DNA from: Monocercomonoides exilis
Lineage: Eukaryota > Preaxostyla > Oxymonadida > Polymastigidae
Direction of reading: 5' to 3'
Length of the DNA stretch: 64,000 nucleotides
Assembly (NCBI GenBank): GCA_001643675.2
Contig: LSRY02000027.1
Location: 810,501 to 874,500, forward strand
Below the pieces are notes generated by a model. It was not told the DNA's origin, made no database searches, and worked only from the letters and a program-made list of their open reading frames with translations. Made by a program: the position numbers and the translations under genes. Positions 50,494 through 61,988 of the stretch are shown in pieces; the first letter of the stretch is position 1, and each line of letters begins with the position of its first letter.

Positions 50494-51813
50494 TCATTCT
50501 CTGACTTTTGCTTTTGGTGAGTTCTGGAATAACTCTTCAATCTCTTCTTGCTTCACTTCGCTGATCCTTTCCTCATCTCCCATCTCGCCATTTTCTCTCT
50601 CTTCGTCATCTTCCTCCTCCCTTTCCCCCTCCTTCTCTTTCTCCTTCTCCTTTTGCATCTCGTTTTCTTTCTCCTCTTCATCCTCCATCAAATCCAGTGC
50701 ATCTTCAAGAACCGAAAGGTCGATGATCAATTTCTTCCTTTTGATCAGCTTCTCTTCAATCTCCTTCAGAACTGCATCCACAAATACAATTCTCTGCTTT
50801 CTCGTCTTCTTCAGCCACAGCATAAGCAACGAATACACTTCCACTCCGTTCTTCACACACAAATGAATATCTGTCCCACAAAACAACGAAATCGTAATTG
50901 TCTCCACTGTGTCATCTGCCTCTTCATCCTCATCTTTCCCATTGCCCGCTTCTCCATCTCTTCCATGGATCCTCGCACCAGCCGCATTTCTTGCTTTATT
51001 CCCTTTCTTAGCAGTCCTTCCCGGAGAGCTTTTTCTTCCTTTCTTCTTCTTCTTCAGACCAGATGAAACCAAAGGTGATGCTGATGCTCTTGGTGTTACA
51101 GGAGACGAAGGTGAATTGACTGGGTTTGTTGATCTAACAGGTGTCGACAGAGGCTGTCTTGTTGATAAGGGTTTCGGTTTCGGTGTTGTTGGCATTGGAT
51201 CAGATGAATGAGATGCAAATGAAGAAGAAGAAGAAGATGATGATGATGATGATGATGATAGTAAAGACGAAGAAGAAGGCAATGCAATCACAGGCTTCCT
51301 CTTCTTGGCATTGGGGCTCTGATCAGCAAGCGACGGGATGAAAATCGACTCAAACACCATCTTCTTCTTGTCTTGTGCTTGTTGGGCTGATGGAGACAAG
51401 TTCAGCGACTGGAAGCGGGAAGGTGAAGAACGGATGCGTTTGGAAGGAGAAGCTGAGCGAGAAGGAGCTGAGGAGGAGGAAGAAGAAGAAGAAGAAGAAT
51501 ATGAGAGAGAATATGAATGGGAAATAGACAAGCGAGATGGAGATGAAGGGCGGGAAGGAAAAGGAGTGGAGGAAGGCGAATGCGAAGGAGAAAGAAAAAA
51601 TGAAGGAGAGGGTGAGTGAGAAGCAGAGGGAGAAACAGGCACAGACGGAGTTGGAGAATGAGTACCTTCACATTCTTCACAGACGCTCTGCCTGAGATTG
51701 AGGTTCTTGTCTTTGTGGAGCTTTGTGTCTTTGTCGACGAGATGGTCAAATTCAGACTCAATTTTGAGTTTTTCCTGTTTGTTTTCATTATCGCACTCAT
51801 TCTCTTCCACCAC
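50494..51813 (-). CDS. Unknown Ser/Pro-rich protein with basic patch and acidic tail
   Basis: I do not recognise this protein. Residues about 50-250 are Ser/Pro-rich low complexity. A strongly basic patch follows (KKKKKGRKSSPGRTAKKGNK), which could be a nuclear localisation or nucleic-acid-binding segment. Next is a compact part at about 300-370 with mixed hydrophobic and charged residues (ISLFCGTDIHLCVKNGVE; LLMLWLKKTRKQRIVFVDAV), then a Glu/Lys-rich tail. The open frame starts after a TGA upstream and the first codon read is GTG, with no early in-frame ATG. The true start is therefore probably in an upstream exon or behind a splice. A chromatin or nucleolar role is only a guess from composition. 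Confidence 0.6.
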   Translation of the reverse strand: MVEENECDNENKQEKLKIESEFDHLVDKDTKLHKDKNLNLRQSVCEECEGTHSPTPSVPVSPSASHSPSPSFFLSPSHSPSSTPFPSRPSSPSRLSISHSYSLSYSSSSSSSSSSAPSRSASPSKRIRSSPSRFQSLNLSPSAQQAQDKKKMVFESIFIPSLADQSPNAKKRKPVIALPSSSSLLSSSSSSSSSSSSSFASHSSDPMPTTPKPKPLSTRQPLSTPVRSTNPVNSPSSPVTPRASASPLVSSGLKKKKKGRKSSPGRTAKKGNKARNAAGARIHGRDGEAGNGKDEDEEADDTVETITISLFCGTDIHLCVKNGVEVYSLLMLWLKKTRKQRIVFVDAVLKEIEEKLIKRKKLIIDLSVLEDALDLMEDEEEKENEMQKEKEKEKEGEREEEDDEERENGEMGDEERISEVKQEEIEELFQNSPKAKVRE

Positions 51814-52559
51814 AGCTTCAGTTCTCTCTCTTGGTTTTTTTCATTTTTTCCGACAAAATGAAAAAAGATTCGGAAAAATAAAAAATAATGTCAATCATCT
51901 TATATATTGCATGAAGTTAATTTTCATGTCTTTTTCCATTTTAAATGAAAGCATTTGAAGATTTTGTTTGTCAATAATTGTTTTGAATGATCAATTTTTT
52001 AAAAATTCTACAGAGAATCAACAAATACTTTTGTTATCCTTTCCAACATATCTAGCAATATTATTTATCTTCTGTCATCTGATAATATCCAATGATAAAA
52101 AGAAAAAATTGAACACAAAAATTGAAAGAAACATTTCAATCCAAATTTCATCTCGGGAGTTCACTTCCAAAACTTCAAGCGATATCAGAAATTAATAAAC
52201 AATATCTAATTGCTACACTTATTTGCACATCAGTTGTTTTGACGCAAAATATACTCTTCATCTTTATAATGTTTGATCAATTATGCCATTAATAAACCTC
52301 ACATATTTTTATCATTCTTCTTGTTTGAAACAGCAATCAAAATAAAGAAAATAAAAAGATAGGTGCGATCACTGTTTTTTTCATGATGAATTGTGAATTT
52401 ATTTTCTCAATTTTCAAATATTGCTATATTAAATTTTCGACACAAACGTCGAAAATTTTGCTGTTTTCTGTTTGCAACATGTAAAGAAAGATACTGTTCA
52501 TGAATGACACTGAAAAGCTTCTGGGTTTGAAAACATTATTGCATATGAATTTTTTCTGA
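51814..52559. other. Intergenic, AT-rich
   Basis: It lies between two divergently oriented loci, the minus-strand unknown gene and the plus-strand pseudogene. A first exon of the minus-strand gene may lie in the part nearest 51814. I see nothing else to support. Confidence 0.4.
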
Positions 52560-54043
52560 TTGAAATTTTTTCTGACTTTTTTTGAAGTTTTATTTGAAGA
52601 ACTGAAACATTGCACCGACGATGAACAAAAGCCAAAAATTTCAGAAATGAACAAATTGATAGCAGAAATGGAGATAAATAAATTTGTTTTATTTTTCACT
52701 GAAGAAAAATTCAATGAAGTTGGCAGAATGGTTAAAGATAAGAAATTATCATTGGAAAATGCAATTCCACTGTTGAAGAAAATTGGATATAAGCAAGTGT
52801 TGAAAATTGTGATTAATTAGTGTTTTTCTGCCTCTCGATTGAACAAAATATTTGAGAAGTTAATTTTAGAAGAAGGGATGAAAAAAGAAAAAAATGAACG
52901 AAATCCTTTTGATTGATCTTTGCGAATGCTTTCTTCTATTGCATTTCAAATATCATTGCTTCCCAAAAAGTCTTGCAAACATCTTGGAGCCTTGTCTTCT
53001 GAAGGTGGCTTTGAGCAAGGAAAAAAGCAAAGAAGCACAAAAAAAAGTGGAGATATCGTTGATGGCTTTGAGTAATCTATTTTCAAGGGAAGTGTGAAAG
53101 AGTTATCATTGAAGCTCAATTTATTGATATTTTTGTTCTTTTTCAATAGAAAATGGAAGAAAATGTATATTCGAATGATATAAAAGAGATCATTGAATAT
53201 CATCAAAAGCAACGCAATCTGACTCGTCTGGCTTATCAATCAGCTTGGGAATATTTTTTAAATAGAAATTTATTTGTTGTAAAATTTGAAGATTTTTTAA
53301 TGAATGAACTTCATTATGCAAGAGAAGCAACGAGGGAAATGGAAGAGCTCATGGAATTGATCGACTGGAAGAGAAACGAAGATGTTATAAATGAAATGAA
53401 TGAGATAATGAGATGGTTATTTGCATTCGAAGAGTTATTTTACAACATCCAATCATGGAATGAAGAAATGGTTGAACTGATCCGCTGCAATGTCAGGCTG
53501 TTCAGAGTTGCAAGAGAGAATAAAAGAGAAATATGTGAAATTAGTGTTTCAAATTTTCGTGAAATTGCAGGTGAGAAGACTGAAAGCGGTGGAATTTTGC
53601 TGAAAAGTGGAGCTATTTATTTCGTTTTAGAGGAAATTCAACTGTTAACATTAACAAAAAAAATCACTTGTGATTCCTTGAGGTTCTTTTTGGAGCTTTC
53701 TAAAAAATTGAAAGGAAAAACGGAAACTGAAAAGAAGGGGGTGAAAAGAAAGGCAAACAAAAGAGAAGTGTTTGAAAAGTTGGAGGAAGTGGGATATGAA
53801 AACAGTTTAACAAGCTTTTTAAAAACATCAACTTTCACAAACGAAGTGTGTTACAAATTTTCATTTCATTTATCAGATTTTATTGTCTATATGGGAGAAT
53901 ATTTTTGTAATCATATTTTTTCATTCAATTATTTCTGTTTTATATTTTCTTTTTCATATCACTTTAAGAACACTGAAAAGAGAAAAGGATTTTTAAAGAC
54001 ATCGTCGTTTTTTATTCAAAAAAAACATTTGTCTAAAAAATAG
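52560..54043 (+). pseudogene. Broken member of an oxymonad repeated protein family (all-helical, HEAT/ARM-like look)
   Basis: Fragments in order resemble a family I know as very abundant in Monocercomonoides: VLFEELKHCTDDEQKPKI, then KKLSLENAIPLLKKIGY, LLIDLCECFLLLH, EPCLLKVALSKEKSKEAQKK, EIIEYHQKQRNLTRLAYQS, and a C-terminal VFEKLEEVGYENSLTSF. The function of the family is unknown; the helical pattern suggests a scaffold fold. A 58-bp GT-AG intron at 53092-53149 joins the second and third parts in phase 0. Breaks are a TAG at 52818-52820 and a frame change in an A-rich run at about 52885-52895. A MITE inserted at 53890 replaces the natural C-terminus with about 50 foreign residues. The first codon is TTG, so the 5' end is also incomplete. 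Confidence 0.7.
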
Positions 54044-54149
54044 TTCTGATAATTTTATGCATTTTTATACAAAATCTCTTCCCAGTGACAAGTAACCTTT
54101 GAAAAATCAACACACCGAAAAAAGTTCTGATTTCAAAAATAATTTCCCA
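53892..54149. mobile_element. MITE, 258 bp, inserted in the 3' end of the pseudogene
   Basis: Left end TGGGAGAATATTTTTGTAATC and right end GATTTCAAAAATAATTTCCCA lie between TA dinucleotides (53890-53891 and 54150-54151). The size and the subterminal CCGAAAAAAG motif match other copies. The terminal repeats are more diverged than in the 28999 and 31507 copies, so this insertion is probably older. Confidence 0.8.
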
Positions 54150-54151
54150 TA

Positions 54152-56293
54152 TTTGAAAAAAAAAATCTGAAGCTAAAATTCTTTGAATGGAAAAACATAG
54201 AATATCTTTCAAAAAAAGACAATTTTATTAATGAAGATGACTCATCAAATAAGTGAAAAAACAAACCCAAACTGAATTTGATATGAGAATTTCACAAAGT
54301 TTGTTACAAATGGATTTTGCAGATTTGTTTGTTCTATTAAAAAATCTTCAGTATTTTTTGTTTTTTAATTGTTATTTATTTCCTCACACAACTTATTCAA
54401 TTCATTTTTTTCACTATTTTTTCAATCCTTCTCAATGAAAAAATAAATTAATTAAATAATAAAATAAAAAATAAAATAATTAAAAATTGGTAAATGTTCT
54501 CAAATTGGACGATATTTCTTCACTTTATAATTTTAATTTCATTCTTCTTTTGCGCGATTGTTTTTGACATCATAACTTTTTTCTGTATTGTTTTTTAAAA
54601 GATTGATTGTTTCCCCAAAGAAATTATGAATTCTTCAGAGATTTAACATGGGTGATTTTTTTTGAAATCATAAAAAAAGATCAAAAAAAGAAAATATAAA
54701 ATCTATTGTGGTATTTATTGATCAAAGAGGAAATTTTGTAATTCTGAGTATTCAGCTTTTAAAACTGTGATTTATATATGTTTTATTTATTTACATAAAA
54801 AAAACATACCTATTTGTTATTTTTTATGAAAATGAATTTTTTTATCAAGTTTAATAAAAATTAACAAAAAACAAATAAATGAAACTTCAAAAAGGAAAAT
54901 AGAAATATTATAATTGGAAAATCAAAACATTGTTAAGAGAAAGTTTATAAAGAAGAACAGAAAAGAAGATAAGAAAACAAAATTATCGAAATTAATTGAT
55001 CAAAATCAGTTAATTTTCTTTTTTGTTCTTTCCTTTGTATAGCAAACAAATCTCCATTCCTTTAATTCGGTTCAATAGCTTCATCAACCGTTTAATGAAA
55101 TTGTGAACCATTGGATAAAGCGAAGTTAAACAGCTGTCTCCCTCTTAAAGCCCAGAACAAAATTGTTGACAACAATGGAACAGATGCTGATGTCCGTGGA
55201 AAAACACAGCAAAGCCCAAGTGCCACCGTGGAGTATGCTATCAACGGCTTCATAACTCCCTTCAGTGATGCCTTCCTCTCTCTTCTCCTCTCCATTTTCA
55301 CTGCAACAAAGACTCTCAACCTCATCGCTGTCGATATAAAAAGCACTGAAAATGATAATCATTTTTCGATTTCTTTTTTGTTTCTTCAATTATCTCTTCT
55401 AATTTTGATTATTTTCCAAATAACTGAAAAACTTTTGTGCCTTCTAAACATTTTTATTTGAGGAAAGCGGCATCGCTTATTCTATCAAAGAGCCCAAAAT
55501 CAGCTCCGGAAATAATATATCTTTGTCATTTCTTCATCCAATTTCTTCTTTTCATCAAATGAAAACAAAACTCGTTGCTTAAATGAATGTTTTCAATTAT
55601 TCTTTTCTTTAAATAGCATTTCTTCAAGCATATCAACAAGTTCTTCAAAACTCTCAATTTCTTTTGTTATTCCCATTTCACTTTTTTTGTCCGCTGCAGA
55701 GGCACTTATTTCATAGAATTATCCTTCGATTATTGATTTTCCTATAAATCGCTTTATCTTATTGTTTCATCTTCGATGACTCATTAAAAGTGTATCGCAT
55801 TGTGAAATCTCTCGAAGATCATCCACATAATCGTTCATTCCAAATGTTGTTTTCTGCCCTGCTCCTTCTGTTTTCTGTGAATTCTTCAAAATTCCAAATA
55901 AATAATGTAGATTTGATCTTCATGGATTGTGCACCCGATGATCAGCTTTTCTTGGTTTAATATAGTTCTCTCATTTTCAAATAACTTCAGCTTGCATTCT
56001 ATGTTAGAAGAAACGATTATCTGTGCTTCTGAATGTGAATGAAAGTGAGGAACGATGTCGAATTCGAGGGGAGTTGAATGAAAGAGAAGGAGACGAAGAT
56101 AGAGCAGGAAGTGAGAGTAGAGAAAGAGAGCCAGGATCAGCAAGACTAGCAGAAGATAGAAGTTAAGCTTGGGACTGCAGTGAAGGAGATAAAGATGTTC
56201 TGAGAGAAGAAGAAGATTGAAGTTGGATGTTCATAAAAAAGGTTGAATCGACAAGTGAAGAGGTGCAACGAGAAAGAGGATGAAGAGCAATGT
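54152..56293. other. AT-rich region with MITE fragments, no firm gene
   Basis: It contains partial MITE left halves near 54553-54645 (GATTGTTTTTGACATCATAAC) and at 54649 (TGGGTGATTTTTTTTGAAATC). A plus-strand frame at 55111-55461 has a hydrophobic C-terminal half (SISFLFLQLSLLILIIFQI) and could be a remnant of a membrane protein. No start or family can be assigned. Confidence 0.4.
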
Positions 56294-57001
56294 TCACATT
56301 AGAAGCGAAATCAGCACATAATTAAAGGGCACAATCAAAGTGAGCGCAGGGCGTTTCTGCATCAGATCCATTGCCATTGAATTCTGCGAAGCGAAGTGAG
56401 ACGCCAACTTTGAGAACGACAGCGAAGAAAACAGTTTTGATAGCACATCTCTTTTTCCGGGTACGCTACTCTGGCTGAATGTTCTTATCCATTTCTCTTT
56501 CAGAAACAACAAAGATGATCCTTTCCCTGTCCCTTTCCTTCTCTTTCCGTGCGTCACGTCTGCGTTGTCTTCTTCATACAGCCAGCCATCCCCTGTACCT
56601 ATGCTCCACCAGTCGTCTTCAAAAAACTCTTCCTCTCTTATTCTGAATACTGTCAGTATTTCCTGCAGCTTCTTCTCCCGTACGTCATCTTCTATATCTT
56701 CATCAATTCCAGTCAAGTTGCAAACTTCTGCCTTCTTCTTCCTGTTTTTAGGTTTTGATATGTTTTTTATTTTCTTTGTTTTTGAAACAACTGGTTTGGG
56801 ATTATTAATTGAATCCTCCAAAATCTCTTCTTCGTTTTCATCGTTGTTCTTGCAGTCATCTTCTTCATCCTCATCATTCGTGTTATCTTCATCGCCTTCA
56901 TCTTTTTTCTTGTTTCCACAACCCCAAACTCTTCCATATTCCCTCCTCATTCTCCTTCTCTTCCTCATCTCCTCCTCCCTCGCTTCAATTCCAATAAACA
57001 T
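56294..57001 (-). pseudogene. Charged coiled-coil protein remnant
   Basis: A 235-codon minus-strand frame starts ATG at 57001. It has an Arg/Glu-rich start (EAREEEMRKRRRMRREYG), an acidic Asp/Glu/Asn stretch, a Lys-rich patch, and a C-terminal part containing WWSIGTGDGW. Upstream, the same frame continues as heptad-like helix (KSEEVLANEMAKIEEEQRR), then a TGA, then ELEEKVKS just before the ATG. The locus therefore looks like the end of a larger coiled-coil gene broken by a stop, or one with an unseen intron. No family was recognised. Confidence 0.4.
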
Positions 57002-58417
57002 AGACTTTACCTTTTCCTCCAGCTCAGAATCCAGTCATCTCCTCTGCTCTTCTTCGATCTTGGCCATCTCATTCGCCAGCACTTCCTCGGATTTCCTCCG
57101 CTCCTCCGCTTCTTTTGTCTTTCGTATTCCCTCTTTCTCTCCTTTCAGAATCCCATTCCCTTCTTCTCCTCTTTCTCCTCCTCACCACCAATCATCCAAA
57201 TCCCCTGGCTCGCTGCATATGCTGCGTTGTTCAGAAGGATGCTCCGCGGCCCAAAAACATCCCTCTAGGCTGACGTGCTCCTTCTCGCAAACACATTTGT
57301 ATTGTATAATCTGTTCTTTCCAAGAATCGCTAAAGGAATCTGCAGCGAGAACGAAGAGAAAGAAGAAGGAGATGAAGAAGTGGAGCTTTGTCCAGTTGTG
57401 TAGAAGGACTTCTGTGTAAGTGATGAGGTGTCTGTGGTGGGATGCAATGGAGCGCCAGCAAGAACAGAAGTGGCAGATAATTTGGTGCAGGGCAAGTTAA
57501 AAAAAAAGAAGTGGTGGCAATTGTCGAGGAGGCTGTGGTGTTTTGAGTGTTCAACTGAGCCGATGAGAGTGTGCTGTCGAACGAGCAAAAAAACTGCTGC
57601 TGTTCATCATGATCATCACCTCCTTCTTCTTCTCTTCCTCTTCCCCTTCTTTTTTTGTTGCTGCTTGTTCAAGTCTTGTTTCGAAAGTGTCTTTATGTGA
57701 TGTAGTTATCTTGTTATTCTCGTTCTTCATCATCTTCTTCTTTGGCATTTCCTGCTGTCTCCCTTTCCTCTGCTCTGCACTCAACTAACTTCTGAGCTCA
57801 GCGGTCTTTGCCTCTTCTCTTTGAACATGCGCTTCTCTCTCTTCGCTTCTTGGTATTGTCAATGAGCGAGAAGATGTGCGCAATGAGCCAAACAGCTCCT
57901 CCCCCCTTCCGTTGCCATTTTTCATGTGACGCCCATTCACCTCATTCACTCCGTTCAGCACAGCCTGATTGTGGAATCCGTACGAAGTGCTGAAGCAGAG
58001 CTGAATGTACTACTGCAAAAAAGGAAAACAGTTCAGATGTGTATTCAGCAAAGCTGCAGAATGCATCGATAACGAAGATGATGATGTTGAGAGAAAAGAA
58101 ACAGAATAATGAAATTTTCAGTTCAATTTTGTAGCTCTGTTAAATGACTCTAACATATGAATCAAAATGTCGATGATCTGATTCATCAGAATGTGAGAGA
58201 AATCAACAAAGAAAATATTAAAGAAGTTGAGAGAATGAAAAGACGCAGAAGAAGATGAAGGCGTGGTGATTGAGAGATGTGAAATCAGTCGAACGATATT
58301 TCCGAAGAAAAATATGAATTCAATGTGATGTTTTCATTAAATGCAAGATCGTATAAAGCAAGTTGACTCCACAAGAAGGTAATTATTCAAATTGCAAATA
58401 TTTTGGCTGATGTTCTG
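57002..58417. other. Degraded coding-like DNA, no intact gene
   Basis: The base composition is richer in G+C than the flanking spacers, and short frames carry coding-like stretches on the minus strand (for example PLAILGKNRLYNTNVF near 57300). Frames change repeatedly. It probably belongs to the same decayed gene as 56294-57001. Confidence 0.35.
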
Positions 58418-58720
58418 TTATTCTTCAATCAAGTTGGATTTCATCAAAGTCAATTCACTAACTGTTTGCGATTTCCTCTTCTTTCGCTTCAAAAATAGAA
58501 AATGCAAATCTCTCTCAATTTCCTTTCCTTTCCATTTCCATCTTCCATTCAGCTCACAAAATTCTCTGAAAATATCAATACCCTCCTTTTCTTCATCTTT
58601 CCCATTCTCTTTCATAAAATCTTCTTCTCTTGCAATAAATATCCCTCTTCCATTTGAATATTTCACAATTGTCCTCTTCTTTCCCGCCTTTGCCCTCTTT
58701 TCCTTCTCTTCGAAATCCAT
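58418..58720 (-). CDS. Small hypothetical protein
   Basis: A frame of 100 codons with an ATG start, rich in Lys and Glu (RTIVKYSNGRGIFIAREEDF; FREFCELNGRWKWKGKE). Minus-strand frames just upstream (58787-59216) also show non-random sequence (VQRCFFYLCYDLPLKKCFQ) in other frames. It may be the last exon of a larger, spliced or broken gene. No family recognised. Confidence 0.3.
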   Translation of the reverse strand: MDFEEKEKRAKAGKKRTIVKYSNGRGIFIAREEDFMKENGKDEEKEGIDIFREFCELNGRWKWKGKEIERDLHFLFLKRKKRKSQTVSELTLMKSNLIEE

Positions 58721-60690
58721 TTCTCAAATCAACAATAAACACGTCCCTCGTCATCCTCAACCACTTCTCTATATGTTTTCTATATATTATTCTCTAAATC
58801 TCCACCTGCTCTTCCCCACCCATTTGTCTCCAAATTTCTTCCATTCAAAAATCTCTCCCGAAATATAAATATTCAAAAATATCCTCAACTTCCACCCCCT
58901 TCCACAAATAATCCTCTTCCATCTCCTCTCTGCCCCATATCCCTCCTGCACATGGTGTTGATGAGATAAACACAAAATACTGTCTGGATGTCTGAAAACA
59001 TTTTTTAAGGGGTAGATCATAACATAAATAGAAAAAACACCTCTGGACATCCACCACAATGTGTACAGGCTGAGAAGACCATTCCAATGGGATATATGCA
59101 ATATATTGTGGAGATTTATTCCGAGCCGCAATTTGACCACTCTTCGGTTGAAGCTGAAGAGTGTTTTTTTTTTTTTTTTGAATGATAATGGCTGTGGAAA
59201 TGAGTGTGTTTGGCAAAAAACAGTCGAAGGGCAGTTTGGTATTATTTTATTTTTATTTATATGAATATTTATCTGTTGAATGTTTTTGTGTTGTTTTCAG
59301 GGCAACAGACGGTAAAGAATGAAAATGAATAAAAGCTTTATATCTCGTAATGCAAGGTGACCATAAAGTTGAGCCAGCAGATTCATATGGAAAGTGGGAA
59401 TGATAGATGGATTGAGAAGGAAATAAGAGCTGTTAATTTCTGAAGAAAAACAATCTGTTTAAAATCGAGAAAGATGGAACTGAACGGAAGGCAAAAACAT
59501 TTCATATTTCAGAATTGAAGGAAATCAATATATTCGAGAGAGAGAAATAAAATTTGGAAAAGATGATTGGATAATCAGTTGATAAAACTGTTGAAAATTT
59601 ATTGTTTTCATTTATTATTTATCTATTTCAACTTATCTTATTCTATTCGTTTTCAATAACATTATTTTACTGTTTTTTCCTTAAAAAATAGATTTATAGC
59701 GTATTATAATAATTATTATCATGTTTAATTGAAGATTGAATGAGTGTTCTGTTCTGTTTATTTAAGAATTGATATTTTCAAATGTCTTTTTCTTTTTTAT
59801 CAAATTTTGTAATAAAAACAATTTAAAATTAAATTAAAAGTAACAAACAATTAATAGTTGTAATATATTAAACTTTATTTTTATGCAATTTCAAAAAAAT
59901 TAATCTTTTCAACCCCACCCTTAATGAAAATTTTTTATGATCAAACGTCGGAATTTTTTATGATGTCAAAAAAAAACACCCACATGATAATTGTTTTCAA
60001 TATATACATGTTTTTGCTGAATAAAAAATAACAAAGGAAAAAAATTTTCTTTTTCACATTTCAAAGTTCATTGGTTAATATTCCAGAGAAATGTTCGAAC
60101 TGAAATTTTTGTTAGAATAAATATGATTTCAAAAATAAACATCCACATTCAAAAAATTTTTTTCTCTAAATTTTTTTTCTTTGTTTTATTTTGCACGAAA
60201 ATGAAAGACTTATTATGATTTTATTTGCCTTAAATGTTTAAAACAAATCTTTGTATTTTTTCTTAAAAACAAGAATTTTGCCACATATCATAATGAGTCC
60301 ACATTCTCATTTATAAAAAAAATAAGAATTATCATATAAATGAGTCATATATAAGGAAATGTTGAGTGAAACAAAATTCGTTTGTTATTTTATTTTTAAT
60401 TAACACTTTTGTTAATTTTTCAGAAAAAATAATAATTCATTATAAATTCAAATTTCTGTTCCAATTCAAAAATGTTCACTGGAATGATTTCAATTGCGTT
60501 GCAAAAAACATGTTTAATGAAAATTTTTATTGCTTTTTGTATTTTGTTTTAAACAACGCTTTCTTATATTATTTTCGGATTTTCAATTTTTCGATTTTTT
60601 TTTGTTTGTTTGTTTTAAAATCTAAGACCTGTAATTCTCTTCAAACAGATAAAAAAGGTGCAAATTTTTTTCTATTCTTTCATTTTAAAG
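58721..60690. other. AT-rich spacer with MITE remnants
   Basis: The first 500 bases may hold exons or remnants related to 58418-58720. From 59.3 kb on I see no gene. A MITE right end lies at about 59960-59995 (inverted GGGTG terminus). A longer right half ends at 60145 (ATGATTTCAAAAATAAACATC), whose interior matches that of the 31507 copy. Confidence 0.45.
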
Positions 60691-61104
60691 AATATTGTTA
60701 GTGTTAATAATGGTGGATACCAACAATAACTGTGGACAGTGGAATTTTTTCAACAATCATTGATAGTTGCTTATTTATAATTGACCCAATTATTCCCTCA
60801 TTGAATACAAACTTTTTTGTCATATTAAAATGAAACATCTTGCACCCAAGAATCAAAAACTGAACAGATTCAATTTTTGGAGAAACTCTGAATTTAATGA
60901 TTCTCCGAGTTTCTCCGAAAAGAAAATAAAAGTGGATAAAAATATTACAGTGTTCAATAAGTGATTTTAACAATTCGTATCAGTTCATATTCATTGAAGG
61001 AATAATTGGATTTATTGTCAAAATGCAACTGTCAACGGTTGTTAAGATAATGCGACTGTCCACAGTTATTGAAAATATCCACTATTATTAACATTAATAA
61101 TATT
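60691..61104. mobile_element. Second MITE-like inverted-repeat element (about 414 bp)
   Basis: The ends are imperfect inverted repeats. The left AATATTGTTAGTGTTAATAA and following TGGTGGATA match the reverse complement of the right end (AATATTATTAATGTTAATAA, TAGTGGATA). Further in, AATAACTGTGGACAGT occurs at both sides in inverted orientation. The family is distinct from the TGGGTGATT MITE. There is no supported coding capacity and the target duplication is unclear. Confidence 0.6.
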
Positions 61105-61184
61105 GCCTTTTTTCTATTCGAGGAAATTTTAGGAAAATATGTAATTTTCACTTTTTATTATTTGACATGAATGATTTATATGTT

Positions 61185-61208
61185 TATATATATATATATA
61201 TATATATA
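61185..61208. repeat. (TA)12 microsatellite
   Basis: Twelve uninterrupted TA units in AT-rich intergenic DNA between two inverted-repeat elements. Confidence 0.9.
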
Positions 61209-61277
61209 TTTTCAAAAAAAGGATTTTTATTTAAAATTATTTTTTTTTAACAAAATTTATTGTTATTTATTTGCAAA

Positions 61278-61780
61278 TGGGTGATTTTTTTATTAAAATC
61301 ATCCTATTTTAATCAATAATTTTCGGTTCGAAAATTACAGTTGAATAGTTACAAATGAACACAAAAAAGTTATAACACCTGTCTAAATTTTTTTGAAAAG
61401 TTCCTTTTGTTGAATTTTCAAAAAATAAAAAATTTCATATTTCTATCAAATTTCTGTTTTCACTCACGAAACCACACAAAAACGGATAAAATAACGTTGT
61501 CAAGGATTTGTTTCAATGACAGCAAAATTTGGTGAGTGAAAACAGAAATTTGATAGAAATATGAAAATTTTTATTTTTTGAAAATTCAACAAAAGGAACT
61601 TTTCAAAAAAATTTAGACACCTTTCGAAAATAATATTTCTCAAAAATGATTTCTTACGCCTTCTTTTTTTCAAAATCATCTTTATTCTCATTTTTAAATG
61701 AATTAATTCACTTCAAATTGATCAAATCTTCAAAGCTTCAACACTCTGAAAGAAGATACGATTTCAAAATCAATTGCACA
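61278..61780. mobile_element. MITE split by a nested foldback element
   Basis: The left end TGGGTGATTTTTTTATTAAAA and the right end GATTTCAAAATCAATTGCACA resemble the MITE termini, and TA follows the right end at 61781-61782. Removing the nested foldback (61381-61617) and its 5-bp duplication leaves about 261 bp, the normal length of this MITE family. Confidence 0.6.
61381..61617. mobile_element. Foldback element, about 237 bp, with CACCT target duplication
   Basis: Two long inverted arms (about 61382-61470 and 61528-61617) share TCTAAATTTTTTTGAAAAG followed by TTCCTTTTGTTGAATTTTC at their outer parts and TCAAATTTCTGTTTTCACTC at their inner ends. CACCT lies directly before and after, consistent with a 5-bp target duplication. 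It is a hairpin-forming non-autonomous element. Confidence 0.7.
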
Positions 61781-61879
61781 TACTCTTATTCAATGTCATA
61801 TAAACTATAGTGCAATAAAAATATTGATTTCTAATCCACTTTCGCTCCATTAACAACAAAGATAAAAAATTTAAACATA

Positions 61880-61988
61880 TTTTTGAGAAGTTCCTTTTGT
61901 TTAACATTCAGGTAAAAATGAAAATTTGTTGAAAATTTACGGTTTTTATTTTCATCTGAATGCTAAACAAAAGGAACTTCGCAAAAAA
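61880..61988. repeat. Small hairpin related to the foldback element
   Basis: Inverted arms carry GAAGTTCCTTTTGTTTA and then CATTCAG (left) or CATTCAGATG (right) around a short loop near 61930. The AGTTCCTTTTGTT core is shared with the foldback at 61381-61617, suggesting a related or degraded element. Confidence 0.6.

Noticed and set aside
52818-52820. In-frame TAG as evidence of a TAA/TAG = Gln code, as in some oxymonads
   Set aside because: Frames of more than 2000 codons here contain no TAA or TAG while using CAA/CAG for Gln, and genes end at TAA or TAG, so the standard code applies.
56565-57419. 284-codon plus-strand Ser/Phe-rich frame
   Set aside because: Antisense to the charged coiled-coil remnant; Ser and Phe runs come from reversed Glu/Lys codons.
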